DNA of 64,000 nucleotides, taken from NCBI GenBank assembly GCA_050011155.1, contig JBEKJP010000024.1, positions 6,989-70,988 on the forward strand. The letters run 5' to 3'. The notes under the pieces are model-generated. The model worked only from the letters and a program-made list of their open reading frames with translations. It was not told the DNA's origin and made no database searches. Positions 8,036 to 16,733 of the stretch are shown piece by piece. How positions within the stretch are numbered: the first letter of the stretch is position 1; each line of letters starts with the position of its first letter. The position numbers and the translations under genes are program-made. Source of the stretch: Palsa-504 sp050011155. GTDB taxonomy: Bacteria > Actinomycetota > Actinomycetes > Streptosporangiales > Streptosporangiaceae.

Positions 8036-8348
8036 TTTTCGATGCTAGAGGCAGCCGTGTCTTCCGTCAACCGCGCGCCGGCGCGCAGATGTAGAGGTCG
8101 TTGGCTCAGTTCGGAATGCGCGCGGAGGACGCCTTCGGGACTGGTGATGCCAGGCGGTCTCCGGTCGAATCCCGGGGCGGTAATAGGCGGCCGGGGTCGT
8201 GAGACACAGTTACCGCCGCCACGGATGCATATCTCCTGATTGCCTTTTGGCGTTCGTAGGAAGGGCCCGCGGCGGCGATATCGCTAAGCCGTTGCTTTCG
8301 GGATCTCCGACGTCCGCCGGTCTGGTCAGGCATGCAACGGAGCCAGTC
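8036..8348. other. Gap with a weak tRNA-like fragment
   Basis: Near 8100-8180 there is a D-arm-like GGCTCAGTTCGG and a T-arm-like TCCGGTCGAATCCCGGG. The T loop lacks one T and no acceptor stem closes, so this is at best a degraded tRNA. Nothing else is visible. Confidence 0.3.
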
Positions 8349-9275
8349 ATGACGTCGGCTCTGTACGTAGCTGTCAGACTGCTGGCCATGGGAGGAAAGG
8401 CTCGGAGTCTGTGGCTGGCCGCGTCGATTGCCGCGATCGCGGCTGGCACGGTGTGGCTGGTGTACGTGGTGTGGCGGTCACCGCGCCGCGATGACCTGGC
8501 CACCGTCGGGTCCTATGCGGCCGCCATCGCTGTCATCGCGGCAGGTCTGATCACCCGCACATGGCGGGCTCGGACCAGGCAGCCTGATGACGTGGCCGGG
8601 GCACAGGGGATCGATCAGCTGACTGACCTGCTGGCCGGAGCCGTACAAGACCAGTGGGCTCGCGCGGCTGCCGACCGGGGGTTGCTGGAGCCGGAGCCGA
8701 TCCCGGTGCGGTGGCGGAGACCATCCCTGCCGCTTGCCGGGCCAGTTTCGGCTGCTGTTGGGTCACGGCGGTTCTCGCCCTTGCCGGGGCTACCAGCAGT
8801 CGGCTCGCAGCGGCTGCGGTCTGGGCGGGTAGCTGACCTTCATGCCGTGTACGGGGGACTGGGGTCGGGTCGGCTGGTGATCGCTGGTGCCCCAGGGGCG
8901 GGCAAGAGCGGCGCGGCCGTGTTGCTCCAGCTTGCCGCCCTCAAGTACCGGGACCAGGTACCTGATGCGGAACGGCCCTTGATACCCGTGCCAGTGATGT
9001 TCACCCTGCACGGATGGGACCCGGACAGGCAACAGGTTCAGGACTGGCTTACCGCGCGGCTGCAGCAGACCTACCCACTGCTTGGGGGAAAGATCGGCGC
9101 CGGGAAAGCCTCCCGGCTGCTGGCTGCGGGCAAACTCGCGGTGATATTGGATGGGCTGGATGAAATCCCTGAGGCGCTGCGGCCCGTCGCGCTGCGGGCG
9201 CTCAGCCAGCAGGCAGCCTTCCGGCTCGTCGTCCTGACCCGCAGCGCCGAGATGGCTGCCGCCGCCTCAGGCTGA
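8349..9275 (+). pseudogene. Truncated NACHT-type STAND NTPase
   Basis: 308 residues from ATG 8349. Two membrane helices (about 21-42 and 50-69) precede an NTPase core: Walker A GAPGAGKS at 180-187, Walker B LAVILDGLDEI at 263-273 and a sensor-like RLVVLTRS. Full NACHT proteins continue for hundreds of residues through winged-helix and repeat domains; here the frame stops right after the sensor strand. The next DNA is a broken copy of the XRE antitoxin, so the C-terminus was lost by recombination. NACHT proteins of bacteria often act in phage defence. Confidence 0.7.
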
Positions 9276-9311
9276 CGTGCAAGGATCACAATACGCAAAT
9301 GATCCCGGAGG

Positions 9312-9428
9312 CTTGTAGCGCTACCCGCCGCATCCGCACCATCAGCGCCGCGCAGGGATGACCTTTCCGGGCATGTAGGTCGATAGGCGAGACTGCGACG
9401 TACCTATCCGCTTGGCGAATCTTGCTTG
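9312..9428 (-). pseudogene. Fragment of the XRE antitoxin gene
   Basis: In one frame it reads RFAKRIGTSQSRLSTYMPGKVIP, closely matching DFAERIGTSRSRLSTYMSGKVIP of the intact gene at 4886-5353, then breaks (ARR, stop) and continues in another frame as VRMRRVA. Only the HTH end is present. It marks a duplication or recombination joint next to the cut NACHT gene. Confidence 0.75.
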
Positions 9429-9659
9429 GATGGGCCGGATCTACCGACAAAGCTCCGGGCGTCAGATGGCAGTCCTCTGCGGCGACACTTAAGGAGTTAC
9501 GCTGCAGCGTGCTGGCAATCGGAACTGATCGCATCATGTCCCTGTGGGCAACAGTAGCGGTTTGCAGACCTTTGATACGTTACCGGAGGCGTCTGATGCC
9601 GCCGCAGGAGCGCCGTAGTGGCCTCGAAGGCCCCTAAGGTCGACCGTTTCCGCAGGTCA

Positions 9660-9702
9660 GCGCGCCCGGCAGGATTCGAACCCGCGACCCGCTGCTTAGA
9701 AG
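9660..9702 (-). repeat. att-like copy (c) of the tRNA-Arg 3' end
   Basis: 43 bp identical to the T arm and anticodon-side sequence of tRNA-Arg(UCU). Unlike copies (a) and (b) it has CAGC, not TGGC, at the CCA end. The flank before it (GGTCGACCGTTTCCGCAGGT) is shared with copy (d) at 17503. So (c) and (d) descend from the same element type. Confidence 0.8.
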
Positions 9703-9845
9703 CTACCGTCGCAGCATCGCGAGATGTCGCCTGTCGTCGCCCTGCGAGCCATCTAGCAGGACCTATTGTCGCCGCCGGTCGGAGGGCGTCGCGTGGTGTC
9801 TGCCTGTGTAGGCTCCCCGATTGGCTCCCCGGAATTAATTGCCTT
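9703..9845. repeat. Conserved non-tRNA arm beside att copy (c)
   Basis: A diverged version of the arm at 2121-2270: GTCG/CGTC-rich, with TTGGCTCCC and then TTGCCTTCGCT. It lies at the boundary between two island segments. No integrase frame is attached. Confidence 0.5.
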
Positions 9846-10191
9846 CGCTGAATATCCGAACTACGAAAACAAGACCGACGACGCAGGCCGCCAGGGGGGC
9901 GCAGTAGGTGGTGCCTGGCTTGGCGTGCTCGATGGCGGACGCGCGGCCCCTGGATGATGCCGAGGCGGCGGCGCATCTCGGCGAGCCGGAAGGCTCGCTG
10001 ATCAACGGGTAACTGCTCCACTCCGGCGGCGATGGCGGCTTGTCGGCGGGATCGGGGTAGAACTCGGCAAGGAACACGTCCCGGTTGCGGTGGCCGAACT
10101 CTCGGGACGACCGGGTGCCCTTGCGAAAGTCTTGCAAGGCACCCGCGCGGATTTCAGTGGTGAGGGAACTGGCTAGCTCGATGCACGCCAC
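9846..10191 (-). pseudogene. Possible degraded small gene
   Basis: From the ATG at 10191 the frame reads MACIELASSLTTEIRAG ... FGHRNRDVFLAEFYPDP with natural-looking composition. After about residue 55 a neighbouring frame reads better (GVEQLPVDQRAFRLAEMRRR). That pattern suggests one frameshift in a real but unrecognised protein that ends near the att arm. Evidence is only composition and frame switching, so confidence is low. Confidence 0.3.
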
Positions 10192-10195
10192 AGCG

Positions 10196-11581
10196 TTAAC
10201 TGGCTGGGAACAGCTGTGCCGCCGAGATCAGATGGATGCCTTCGGCCGCGGACCGTCCGCGGAGTTCGGGGGTGAACTGCTCCCGGCCGAAGATGATCAG
10301 GCGCGCTGCCGCGGCATGACCACCGAGGGCCGCCTGGTGGTCGCGCAGTTGGTCAAGCACGTCGACGTCTACGACGCGGCGCCATTCGCAAGATCCGAGC
10401 AGTGCGTACCGGTGGCGACTCGTGCCCACGACGTCGATCTCGGTCTGGCCGTCCCGCGACCACCACGAGCCGATCTGGCGCGGTGCGCCCGTGACCTCCT
10501 CGTCGGCGTATACAGCAACCCAACGGCGGCAGCACCGCTCGAAGGCCCAGCCCATGGTGTTGTCCATATCGGCGCGGATCTCCGCGCTGACCTCGGCGAT
10601 CCGGTATCGCTCGAGGCGGCTGCGGTTGCCGGCGACGTATCGGAACCAGAAGCGGAAGAAGGGGTCCTCAATGTGATAGCCAGGCCGCTGCTCGCGCCCG
10701 TCAGTGGCGAGAGGGTAGCGGCGCTCGATGTATCCGAGGTCTTCGAGCCGCGCCAGCTTGGGCGCCAGGCTGGCGGATGCCGCCTTGGCCTGCTGGGCGA
10801 TCTCATTGTGCTGGGTGGCGCCGTTAGCGATAGCCCGCAGGATCGACAGGTAGGTTCCCGGGTCGCGGATGCCCTCGCCTTCGCGCAGCAGGTGGCGTGG
10901 CTCGTCGTACAGAGCCGCGTCCTTGGAGAGGATTCGGCTGGTGATGACGTCCTCCAGCGGGCCATCCCCGGCCCATACCTGGTACTGCGGAGTTCCGCCG
11001 AGGACCGCCCAGCGGCGCAGCAGGGCCTCTGGCTCCTGGTCGGCGGCGAAACCGGCAGCGTCCCGGTAGTCGAGCGGCTCCAGCCGCGGCCGGGCCGTCG
11101 CCCGCCCGAACAGCGGGGCGCCGCGCTCCAGCAGTTGCTCCATGAGCGTCAGCGCGCTTCCGGACAGAACCAAGGTCACCGGCAGTGCCTCGCGGTCCCA
11201 GCGGTCCCAGTGCCGCTGGATAACCGAGTCGAGCGCGGGCTGAGCGTGCTTCAGCCATTGGAACTCGTCAAGGATGATCGTCAACGGTGCTGCGCGCGCC
11301 TGGTCACCTAGGAAAGACAGCGCAGCATCCCAGGTGCCGAATCGCAGCGCGTCGCTGCCAAGCAGCACCCGTCCTACCTCGGAGGCGAACAGTTCAAGCT
11401 GATGACTCTCGTCCTGCTCGTCTCCCTGGAACGAGATGACCCGATCTCCGGCGAAGGCCCGCTCAAGCAAGAAGCTCTTACCGATCCGTCGCCTGCCGAT
11501 CACGACGATGAGCGCCGGCACCGCCTGTACGGCATCCGTGAGCTGCTGACGCTCCCGGTCGCGATCCACCATCTCTCGCAT
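10196..11581 (-). CDS. AAA ATPase with DUF234-type C-terminal domain
   Basis: 461 residues. Walker A GRRRIGKS near 29-36, Walker B LTIILDEFQ near residue 100, sensor LVLSGSALTLME, a winged-helix region (NEIAQQAKAASASLAPKLARLEDLGYI) and a C-terminal PD-(D/E)XK-like segment (TEIDVVG ... CEWR). This is the architecture of archaeal-type ATPases with DUF234, whose role is unsettled and which are common on mobile islands. I start at ATG 11581 rather than TTG 11587. Two TATA-centred palindromes lie just upstream. A distant paralogue is at 21796-23277. Confidence 0.82.
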   Translation of the reverse strand: MREMVDRDRERQQLTDAVQAVPALIVVIGRRRIGKSFLLERAFAGDRVISFQGDEQDESHQLELFASEVGRVLLGSDALRFGTWDAALSFLGDQARAAPLTIILDEFQWLKHAQPALDSVIQRHWDRWDREALPVTLVLSGSALTLMEQLLERGAPLFGRATARPRLEPLDYRDAAGFAADQEPEALLRRWAVLGGTPQYQVWAGDGPLEDVITSRILSKDAALYDEPRHLLREGEGIRDPGTYLSILRAIANGATQHNEIAQQAKAASASLAPKLARLEDLGYIERRYPLATDGREQRPGYHIEDPFFRFWFRYVAGNRSRLERYRIAEVSAEIRADMDNTMGWAFERCCRRWVAVYADEEVTGAPRQIGSWWSRDGQTEIDVVGTSRHRYALLGSCEWRRVVDVDVLDQLRDHQAALGGHAAAARLIIFGREQFTPELRGRSAAEGIHLISAAQLFPAS

Positions 11582-11593
11582 GTGCAAAGACTA

Positions 11594-11624
11594 CCAACTT
11601 ATAGGTTGCCAACTTATACATTGG
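11594..11624. promoter_or_regulatory. Two overlapping TATA-centred palindromes, likely operator
   Basis: CCAACTTATAGGTTGC and CCAACTTATACATTGG follow each other with a 15-bp period, and each is close to a palindrome around TATA. They cover a -10-like TATAAG about 16 bp before the ATPase start codon. A further related half-site GTAAGTTAGC follows at 11631. Probable binding site for an autoregulator, perhaps the ATPase itself through its winged helix. Confidence 0.5.
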
Positions 11625-11912
11625 CGATCCGTAAGTTAGCTCTCTGCATCCTGTGGGCGCGGGGAGACTGGACAAGTGAGCTTTCGCTCTCGTCCGGGCC
11701 GCCGCTAGGCGTAGGCGGGCTGTGGATGGCATCAGGCTAGCCCGCTCGGAGACGATGATGGTCGGCCACCTGTCCAAGCGTCGTCGGACATCGGCGGGTG
11801 AGGTAGCGAGCGCGGCCCGGAGAGACGCCACCCTGCCGTGCGGAGAGTCCCGTGGCCTCGCCGTCCGGCGTTTCAGTTCGATTGTTCCTTCGATCGGGGG
11901 CAGAATGGCTCC
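11625..11912. other. Divergent intergenic region
   Basis: About 290 bp between divergent genes. Beyond the operator described at 11594 I see no gene or RNA. Frames here are short and Arg-rich. Confidence 0.4.
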
Positions 11913-12263
11913 ATGGACGATGCCCGCGGCAGGCGTAACCTTCCCTCGCGCTGGACCGGCGTAGAGGAGACCTTGCCGCCATCGCTCAGCCACTTGGCAG
12001 GGCCGCCAGGCGGTGTCGTGGAGTTGCCCCATGACCTGGCCTGGTCGGGGCGGCGGAGCTTCGATCTAGCCAATCCGGTCCAGCGGTACCTGTATCACAT
12101 GACGGTTCTTACCTCCGGTGTTACGCGCGAGCACTACACGAGCTGGCTCAACGTGGACTTGCTCCGGTCAGAGTGGACGCGCCTCGGGCTCCCGCGGCCG
12201 CTGCGCCGCGTATGGGAGGGTCATTTTCCCGAGCTCGCCTCGATCAGGGCTGCAAGTGATTGA
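11913..12263 (+). CDS. Small partner of a nucleotidyltransferase, antitoxin candidate
   Basis: 116 residues from ATG 11913 (MDDARGRRNLPSRWTG). The second half (NPVQRYLYHMTVLTSGVTREHYTSWLNVDLLRSEWTRLGLP) is helical and well composed. I do not recognise a named domain. It overlaps the start of the AbiEii-like gene by 8 bp, so the two are coupled; small upstream partners of such NTases are commonly antitoxins. That role is inference. Confidence 0.65.
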   Translation: MDDARGRRNLPSRWTGVEETLPPSLSHLAGPPGGVVELPHDLAWSGRRSFDLANPVQRYLYHMTVLTSGVTREHYTSWLNVDLLRSEWTRLGLPRPLRRVWEGHFPELASIRAASD

Positions 12264-12927
12264 AGGAGAGCACGCGCTGCTGGTGGAGGCTGCCCTCCCG
12301 GTATGCGCACAGTACGGGTTAGCGCTGGCTGGCGGGTACGCGATCAAGGCCCACGGCCTGGTAACCCGCCCGTCTGACGACGTGGACTTCGCCACAGGAC
12401 ATAGTGCTCCAGTGGAGGAGATCACAGAAGCGCTCGCGGACGCTTACCGTCACTTCGGCTTCGACGTCCATGTGCTCAGGGCGAGCGGCCGGAAAGGGCA
12501 CCTGGACGTAGGGTTGCCATCAGGGGCGGCTTATCGCGTCGATGTGCTCAAGGAACCGCTGAACCATTCCCCAACGATGATGTCGTTCGTGCCGGTCCTA
12601 GCGCTTGCTGACGCTGTGGCACTGAAGGTGGGTGCACTGCACGACCGCGGATTGATCCGGGACGTGATTGACGTACATGGCGCAGCACAGGTCTTTAGTG
12701 AGCCTGACTTGGTTGCGATGGGCCGTGCAGCGCTAGACGATGGTGAGTTTCAGCTGGAGAATCTCCGTGATCAGCTTGATCGCGCATTGATGTACCCAGA
12801 CGAAGAATTTGCCGAGTATGACTGTGACCCTGTCCAGAGCGCTCAGATCAGGGCCTGGGCACAGGCATGGGCAGCGCGTTTGAACATGGAGATCGCGGAG
12901 GCCGGGCAATGGCCCGATGGCGAATAG
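12256..12927 (+). CDS. Nucleotidyltransferase, AbiEii-like toxin candidate (second)
   Basis: 223 residues from GTG 12256, inside the end of the preceding gene. The NTase signature is LALAGGYAIKAHGLVTRPSDDVDFAT: GG at 27-28 and acidic residues D41, D42 and D44. The middle (VALKVGALHDRGLIRDVIDV) is the usual AbiEii continuation. A longer frame reaches back to 12118, but it would run through the upstream gene. Together they form a type IV-like toxin-antitoxin pair, separate in sequence from the one at 4886-6054. Confidence 0.75.
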   Translation: MIEGEHALLVEAALPVCAQYGLALAGGYAIKAHGLVTRPSDDVDFATGHSAPVEEITEALADAYRHFGFDVHVLRASGRKGHLDVGLPSGAAYRVDVLKEPLNHSPTMMSFVPVLALADAVALKVGALHDRGLIRDVIDVHGAAQVFSEPDLVAMGRAALDDGEFQLENLRDQLDRALMYPDEEFAEYDCDPVQSAQIRAWAQAWAARLNMEIAEAGQWPDGE

Positions 12928-13220
12928 CAGGGGTGATTGCCACCGGTTCGGCGATTCGCTTTCGATCCGAAATGATGGGAGCTGGCGCCACCCTCGGATC
13001 GCTGTTACGACGTCTCAGTCGCCTTACCTTAGTCGGTGACTCGATATCCCGTAGCGGCTGCAAGCCGTTGGGTGTATCGGTTGCCTAGAGGCTGAGAACA
13101 TCAACGCCACGGTCGACCGCGTCGGCGGCCTGCTGGGCGTCGGCGTAGATCTCTCCGTGCATCAAGATCCCCGGCTATCGCCTAGGACCATCGCCTCACT
13201 ATTAAAACGTGTCCGTGAGG
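12928..13220. other. Gap with a short coding remnant
   Basis: On the minus strand 13086-13165 reads GEIYADAQQAADAVDRGVDVLSL followed by a stop, which looks like the last codons of a lost gene. The upstream part is interrupted by stops. No intact gene is present. Confidence 0.35.
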
Positions 13221-13440
13221 ATGGTGGCGGTAACGTCTGCCGTTGATGTCCTTGACTACACGCAGGCGACGGCTGCCCATCATGGGTGCCTGCTCGCCCA
13301 TGTCCGCCGACCCGGATTCCCTGCGGGTGCTGATCTGATCATCGCCGCGTACGCGGGGGAGACTGGGCGGATGCTCCTAATCGGCGACGCCAAAGCTCGC
13401 TTTGGTGACATTCCAAGGTAAGCGCGATCGACCCGTAACA
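13221..13440 (+). pseudogene. Fragment of the PIN toxin gene (copy of 2708-3106)
   Basis: It reads VTSAVDVLDYTQATAAHHG ... HVRRPGFPAGADLIIAA ... RMLLIGDAKARFGDIP, close to the C-terminal half of the intact toxin at 2708-3106 and even to its 3' flank. The N-terminal half with D8 and E39 is missing, one codon is lost, and a deletion after GDIP shifts the frame. It cannot make a toxin. Confidence 0.8.
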
Positions 13441-13457
13441 CTGATATCGGATGCCAA

Positions 13458-16400
13458 TTACCCAGCGGGGATACGGGCATCCAAGATCTTGAAGTACGGC
13501 TCGTTACCCCAGGTACCTCGGTTACCGATGACGTAGAGACGACGTTTGGCGCGGGTGACGGCCACGTTGAGCAGGTTGGGCTCTCGGGTCGCGAACCCGC
13601 GTGCGCCGGGCCGGTCTGGATCGCCGCCGAGAATGAGGATGACAACGTCAGCTTCCTTGCCCTGCATGGTGTGCACGGTGCCGACCCACTTCTCCCGAAG
13701 CTGTTTGCTTACTTCGGGGAAAATGGACTCGTGCACCTTCATGGCCTGGCTGACGACCATGCGGAACGGGCTGATAACTCGGATCTGCGCGGCGGCCACT
13801 CCGGCATCGCGCAACTGGGAGAGGACTGAGCGCAGTTCCTCGCCCTCAGCGGGAATCCAGTGCCCGTCCGAGGTCGCGGACCTGATATCGCGCCAGGCAT
13901 CCGAGCCAGGGAACCCGGGCCGGGCCGGGGTGCCGAAGACCATCAGGCCGTCGTAGGCGATCTGGTTGCTGATGCCGAACATGAGCCGATCACATCGCCG
14001 GTGCACTCGCAGAGGCGTGCCCACCCACACTGGCACGTCGCTAGCGGGGCTGGGTAGCGCCGTGCCGTGCTCGGCGAGCCGGTCGGCGACCTGCTGTACC
14101 GATGTGCGGCTCGGCGCCCACTGCTCGCCGACCCCGAATTCGCGCAGTAGCGCCCGCTGGCCTCCCCACGGCAACGTCACCACTGGCTTGAGCTGGAGCG
14201 GATCGCCTACGATCACGGCTCGTTTGGCCCTCCACAGGGCACCAACCGCGTGCTGCGGGGGCGCCTGTCCGGCCTCGTCGACGAACAGCCAGCCCAGCGA
14301 CTCACGGCCCAGACCGCTGAACAGCTTGTCGAGGGAGGCGAATGTGGTGGACACCACCGGGACCACGAGAAAGAAGGTCTGCCAGGCGGCCATCGTCGCT
14401 GCGTCGCTGGGGTGCCCCTTGCCGCCAAGGATGTCCATCAGCGCACTGAGGTTCCGGCGGAATGTGCGCGCCTCGGCCAGGATCAGTGCCCTGTGCAGGG
14501 CGAGCGCCGCGAGGAACAGTTCGGTTCGCGCCGCGGTGAACTCCGCGTCGGCCCACGGTGCTGACTTCTCCCTGCGCTGGATCAGCTCTGGCTCGGCCGT
14601 CTCCGCGTACTCGGGCCCGTTCGGCACATCATCGCCCCACCGCAGGTGGGCATCCTGGATCTGGCGTCGCAATTCCTCGAGTTCGCGCTTCAAACGATCA
14701 CGTGCGCTGCGTGTGCCTGTTGTGTCGCGTCGGGCCGTGGCGAGGCAGTTCGCCGCGTCTTGAGCGGCACGCGATGCGGCGTCTTGCTCCCGGTCGGCGG
14801 CCAGGAATCTGCCGCTCAGCTCGGCGTGTTCTGCCTCCCAGCTCCGACGGGCAGTACGTCCGCGAGTGGAGAGCAACGCGAATGGACCTGGCCTGCCAGC
14901 CCGGTGAGCTGCAACGGCCAATCTGGCCATCTGCCAGCGGTCATCTGCCTCACGCCGTCGGCGATCGGCGTCTGGCAGCTCTGTCTCGAACTTCTCCTGA
15001 AGCGCCATCGCGGACTCGAGGTCCGCTTCCGCCTGCGCGTGGTCCTGCGATGCGACCGGGAGCCGGGTGATGGAGCGAGCAACCGCGGATCGTTCGGCAG
15101 AAAGGTCTTGTACCCGGGAAAGCGCGCGGCGGAAGCTCGCTACGGCGCCCTGCCAGTCCGGGGCGGCCTGCTGCAGCGCGTTCTGCATGCCCGATTCTTT
15201 GTTCCACCAGAAGCCCTGCGTGAAGGCAGTGCGGTTCGCCCGGTTGCCAAGCCGGGCGGCGACCATCGCCCAGGCGTCATGGCCGGCAGCCTGGCAGAAG
15301 TAGTCCACCGCGGCCGCGGCGTCGTGCCATTGGCCGTCGATGCCCTTCGGCCCGGGAATCTCGGTGCTGATGTTTTCCACGGCGCCGTTGTTCGACGAGG
15401 CCACCACGATCTCGAAACCGGTCAGCCTCGGGTTAGGGATGGTGATCGTGTGTGGGTACCTCACCGGCTGCCATTGTTCGCGGGCGGTCGTAAAGGCTTC
15501 GCCGGAAGATGGGAGGTCGGCCAGTTCGATCGCGCGGTTCACGATGATGGCGGCAATCACGTCGCGCAGCATGGTTGTCTTGCCGGTACCGGGTGGGCCG
15601 TTGACGGCGAACAGGCCGGCGGTGTCGCCGAGCGTCCGCAAGATCTGATTCACTGCGAACTGCTGGCTGAAGGCCAGCGGGCGATTGGTGTCCGTGACCC
15701 ATCTGCCCGAAGGAATACGATCCGGAGCGCAGCCCGCGCGGACGCTCAGCGGTTCCTTCTGTACGTCGGTGCGGGTCGTCTCCGGGTTCGTGGTCAGGTA
15801 CCGGCTGAGCGCTACGCCGACGTTTCTGTGGTCTAGTGCGGCGGCGACGAGCGCTAGGTCGTCGACGATGTAGCTATTGAGGAACGTCTGCTGCTCGGAT
15901 GGTTCGTCGGCGCGGGAGATGCTGATTTCGTAGCTGTTAACGCGGATGTTCTGGGGGTGCAGTTCATTCGTCACGCCGAGTCGCCCGGCGAGCTGGACGG
16001 TGAAGCGGCGGAGATCGGAACCGGTGAGCGGGCCCTGGTCTAGGTGGGCCCTAGGCCGCGGCTCCTCATCAGCCCCCGTCTTCGTCTGCTCGTCGGCCTT
16101 CGTTCCGGCGGCTGATTTCGCCAGCTTTCCGGCCAGGCTGCCTGCCATGGCGCCGCCTGCCGCGGCGAGCGGGCCGCCGACCGCAGCGAGCGCTGTAGTG
16201 ACGGCGGTGGTTACTCCAGCCGACACCGCGCCGGGGACCGCGTTACGGATGCTGTCAGCCAGGATTTTCGTGACACCGGTGAGTTTGCGCAGGTCCTCGG
16301 CGTAGTCCAGCGCGTCTTCGCGGAAGCCAGTCAATGTCGGCTTGTCTTGGACGATCCGGCCTATCGCCCAAGCGCACGCGGACAGAACGGCGGACTCCTC

Positions 16401-16733
16401 GACGAGATATCCGTCCGCGTCGACCGTGCAAGCGAACAGGGCCGACTGACCGCGCGTTGGCGCTTCAGGATCGTCTTGGCCGTACTTCTTCACGAGGACG
16501 TCGCGGATCTGCCTGAGATCGTAGACGCCGCCGAACACCTCGTGACGCCAGACTGTGCCTGACCTCGCCCTGGGGAGTTTCCCGTCTGGTTCCCATGGCA
16601 TCGGATCCCCTGGACGGAAGTCAACGACATGCTTCTTGGGATCAGTCTTGGGCAGCCCCTGCGGGCTGAACATCTCCACGGCGTGCCAGAAACGTACGAT
16701 CTGCGCTGGATAGTCAGGCATATTTAGCATCAC
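13458..16733 (-). CDS. Large Upf1-like SF1 helicase/ATPase
   Basis: 1091 residues. The N-terminal 300 residues are of unknown type and include a small-residue hydrophobic stretch at 165-203 (AVPGAVSAGVTTAV, LAAVGGPLAAAGGAMAGSL) like a glycine zipper. Helicase motifs follow: Walker A GPPGTGKT at 379-386, a long charged coiled-coil insert near 555-690, motif II FVDEAGQAPP, and the C-terminal GTVHTMQGKEADVVIL and LNVAVTRAKRRLYVIGN motifs. It is related to RNA/DNA helicases used in several defence systems. TATTAA just before GTG 16733 suggests a leaderless start; ATG 16730 and 16721 are alternatives. Confidence 0.8.
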   Translation of the reverse strand: MMLNMPDYPAQIVRFWHAVEMFSPQGLPKTDPKKHVVDFRPGDPMPWEPDGKLPRARSGTVWRHEVFGGVYDLRQIRDVLVKKYGQDDPEAPTRGQSALFACTVDADGYLVEESAVLSACAWAIGRIVQDKPTLTGFREDALDYAEDLRKLTGVTKILADSIRNAVPGAVSAGVTTAVTTALAAVGGPLAAAGGAMAGSLAGKLAKSAAGTKADEQTKTGADEEPRPRAHLDQGPLTGSDLRRFTVQLAGRLGVTNELHPQNIRVNSYEISISRADEPSEQQTFLNSYIVDDLALVAAALDHRNVGVALSRYLTTNPETTRTDVQKEPLSVRAGCAPDRIPSGRWVTDTNRPLAFSQQFAVNQILRTLGDTAGLFAVNGPPGTGKTTMLRDVIAAIIVNRAIELADLPSSGEAFTTAREQWQPVRYPHTITIPNPRLTGFEIVVASSNNGAVENISTEIPGPKGIDGQWHDAAAAVDYFCQAAGHDAWAMVAARLGNRANRTAFTQGFWWNKESGMQNALQQAAPDWQGAVASFRRALSRVQDLSAERSAVARSITRLPVASQDHAQAEADLESAMALQEKFETELPDADRRRREADDRWQMARLAVAAHRAGRPGPFALLSTRGRTARRSWEAEHAELSGRFLAADREQDAASRAAQDAANCLATARRDTTGTRSARDRLKRELEELRRQIQDAHLRWGDDVPNGPEYAETAEPELIQRREKSAPWADAEFTAARTELFLAALALHRALILAEARTFRRNLSALMDILGGKGHPSDAATMAAWQTFFLVVPVVSTTFASLDKLFSGLGRESLGWLFVDEAGQAPPQHAVGALWRAKRAVIVGDPLQLKPVVTLPWGGQRALLREFGVGEQWAPSRTSVQQVADRLAEHGTALPSPASDVPVWVGTPLRVHRRCDRLMFGISNQIAYDGLMVFGTPARPGFPGSDAWRDIRSATSDGHWIPAEGEELRSVLSQLRDAGVAAAQIRVISPFRMVVSQAMKVHESIFPEVSKQLREKWVGTVHTMQGKEADVVILILGGDPDRPGARGFATREPNLLNVAVTRAKRRLYVIGNRGTWGNEPYFKILDARIPAG

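Noticed and set aside
10085..11311. 408-codon open frame on the plus strand opposite the first DUF234 ATPase
   Set aside because: It is an antisense shadow in GC-rich DNA. The minus frame has Walker A, Walker B and a winged helix; this one has no domain and an Arg/Ala/Gly-heavy composition.
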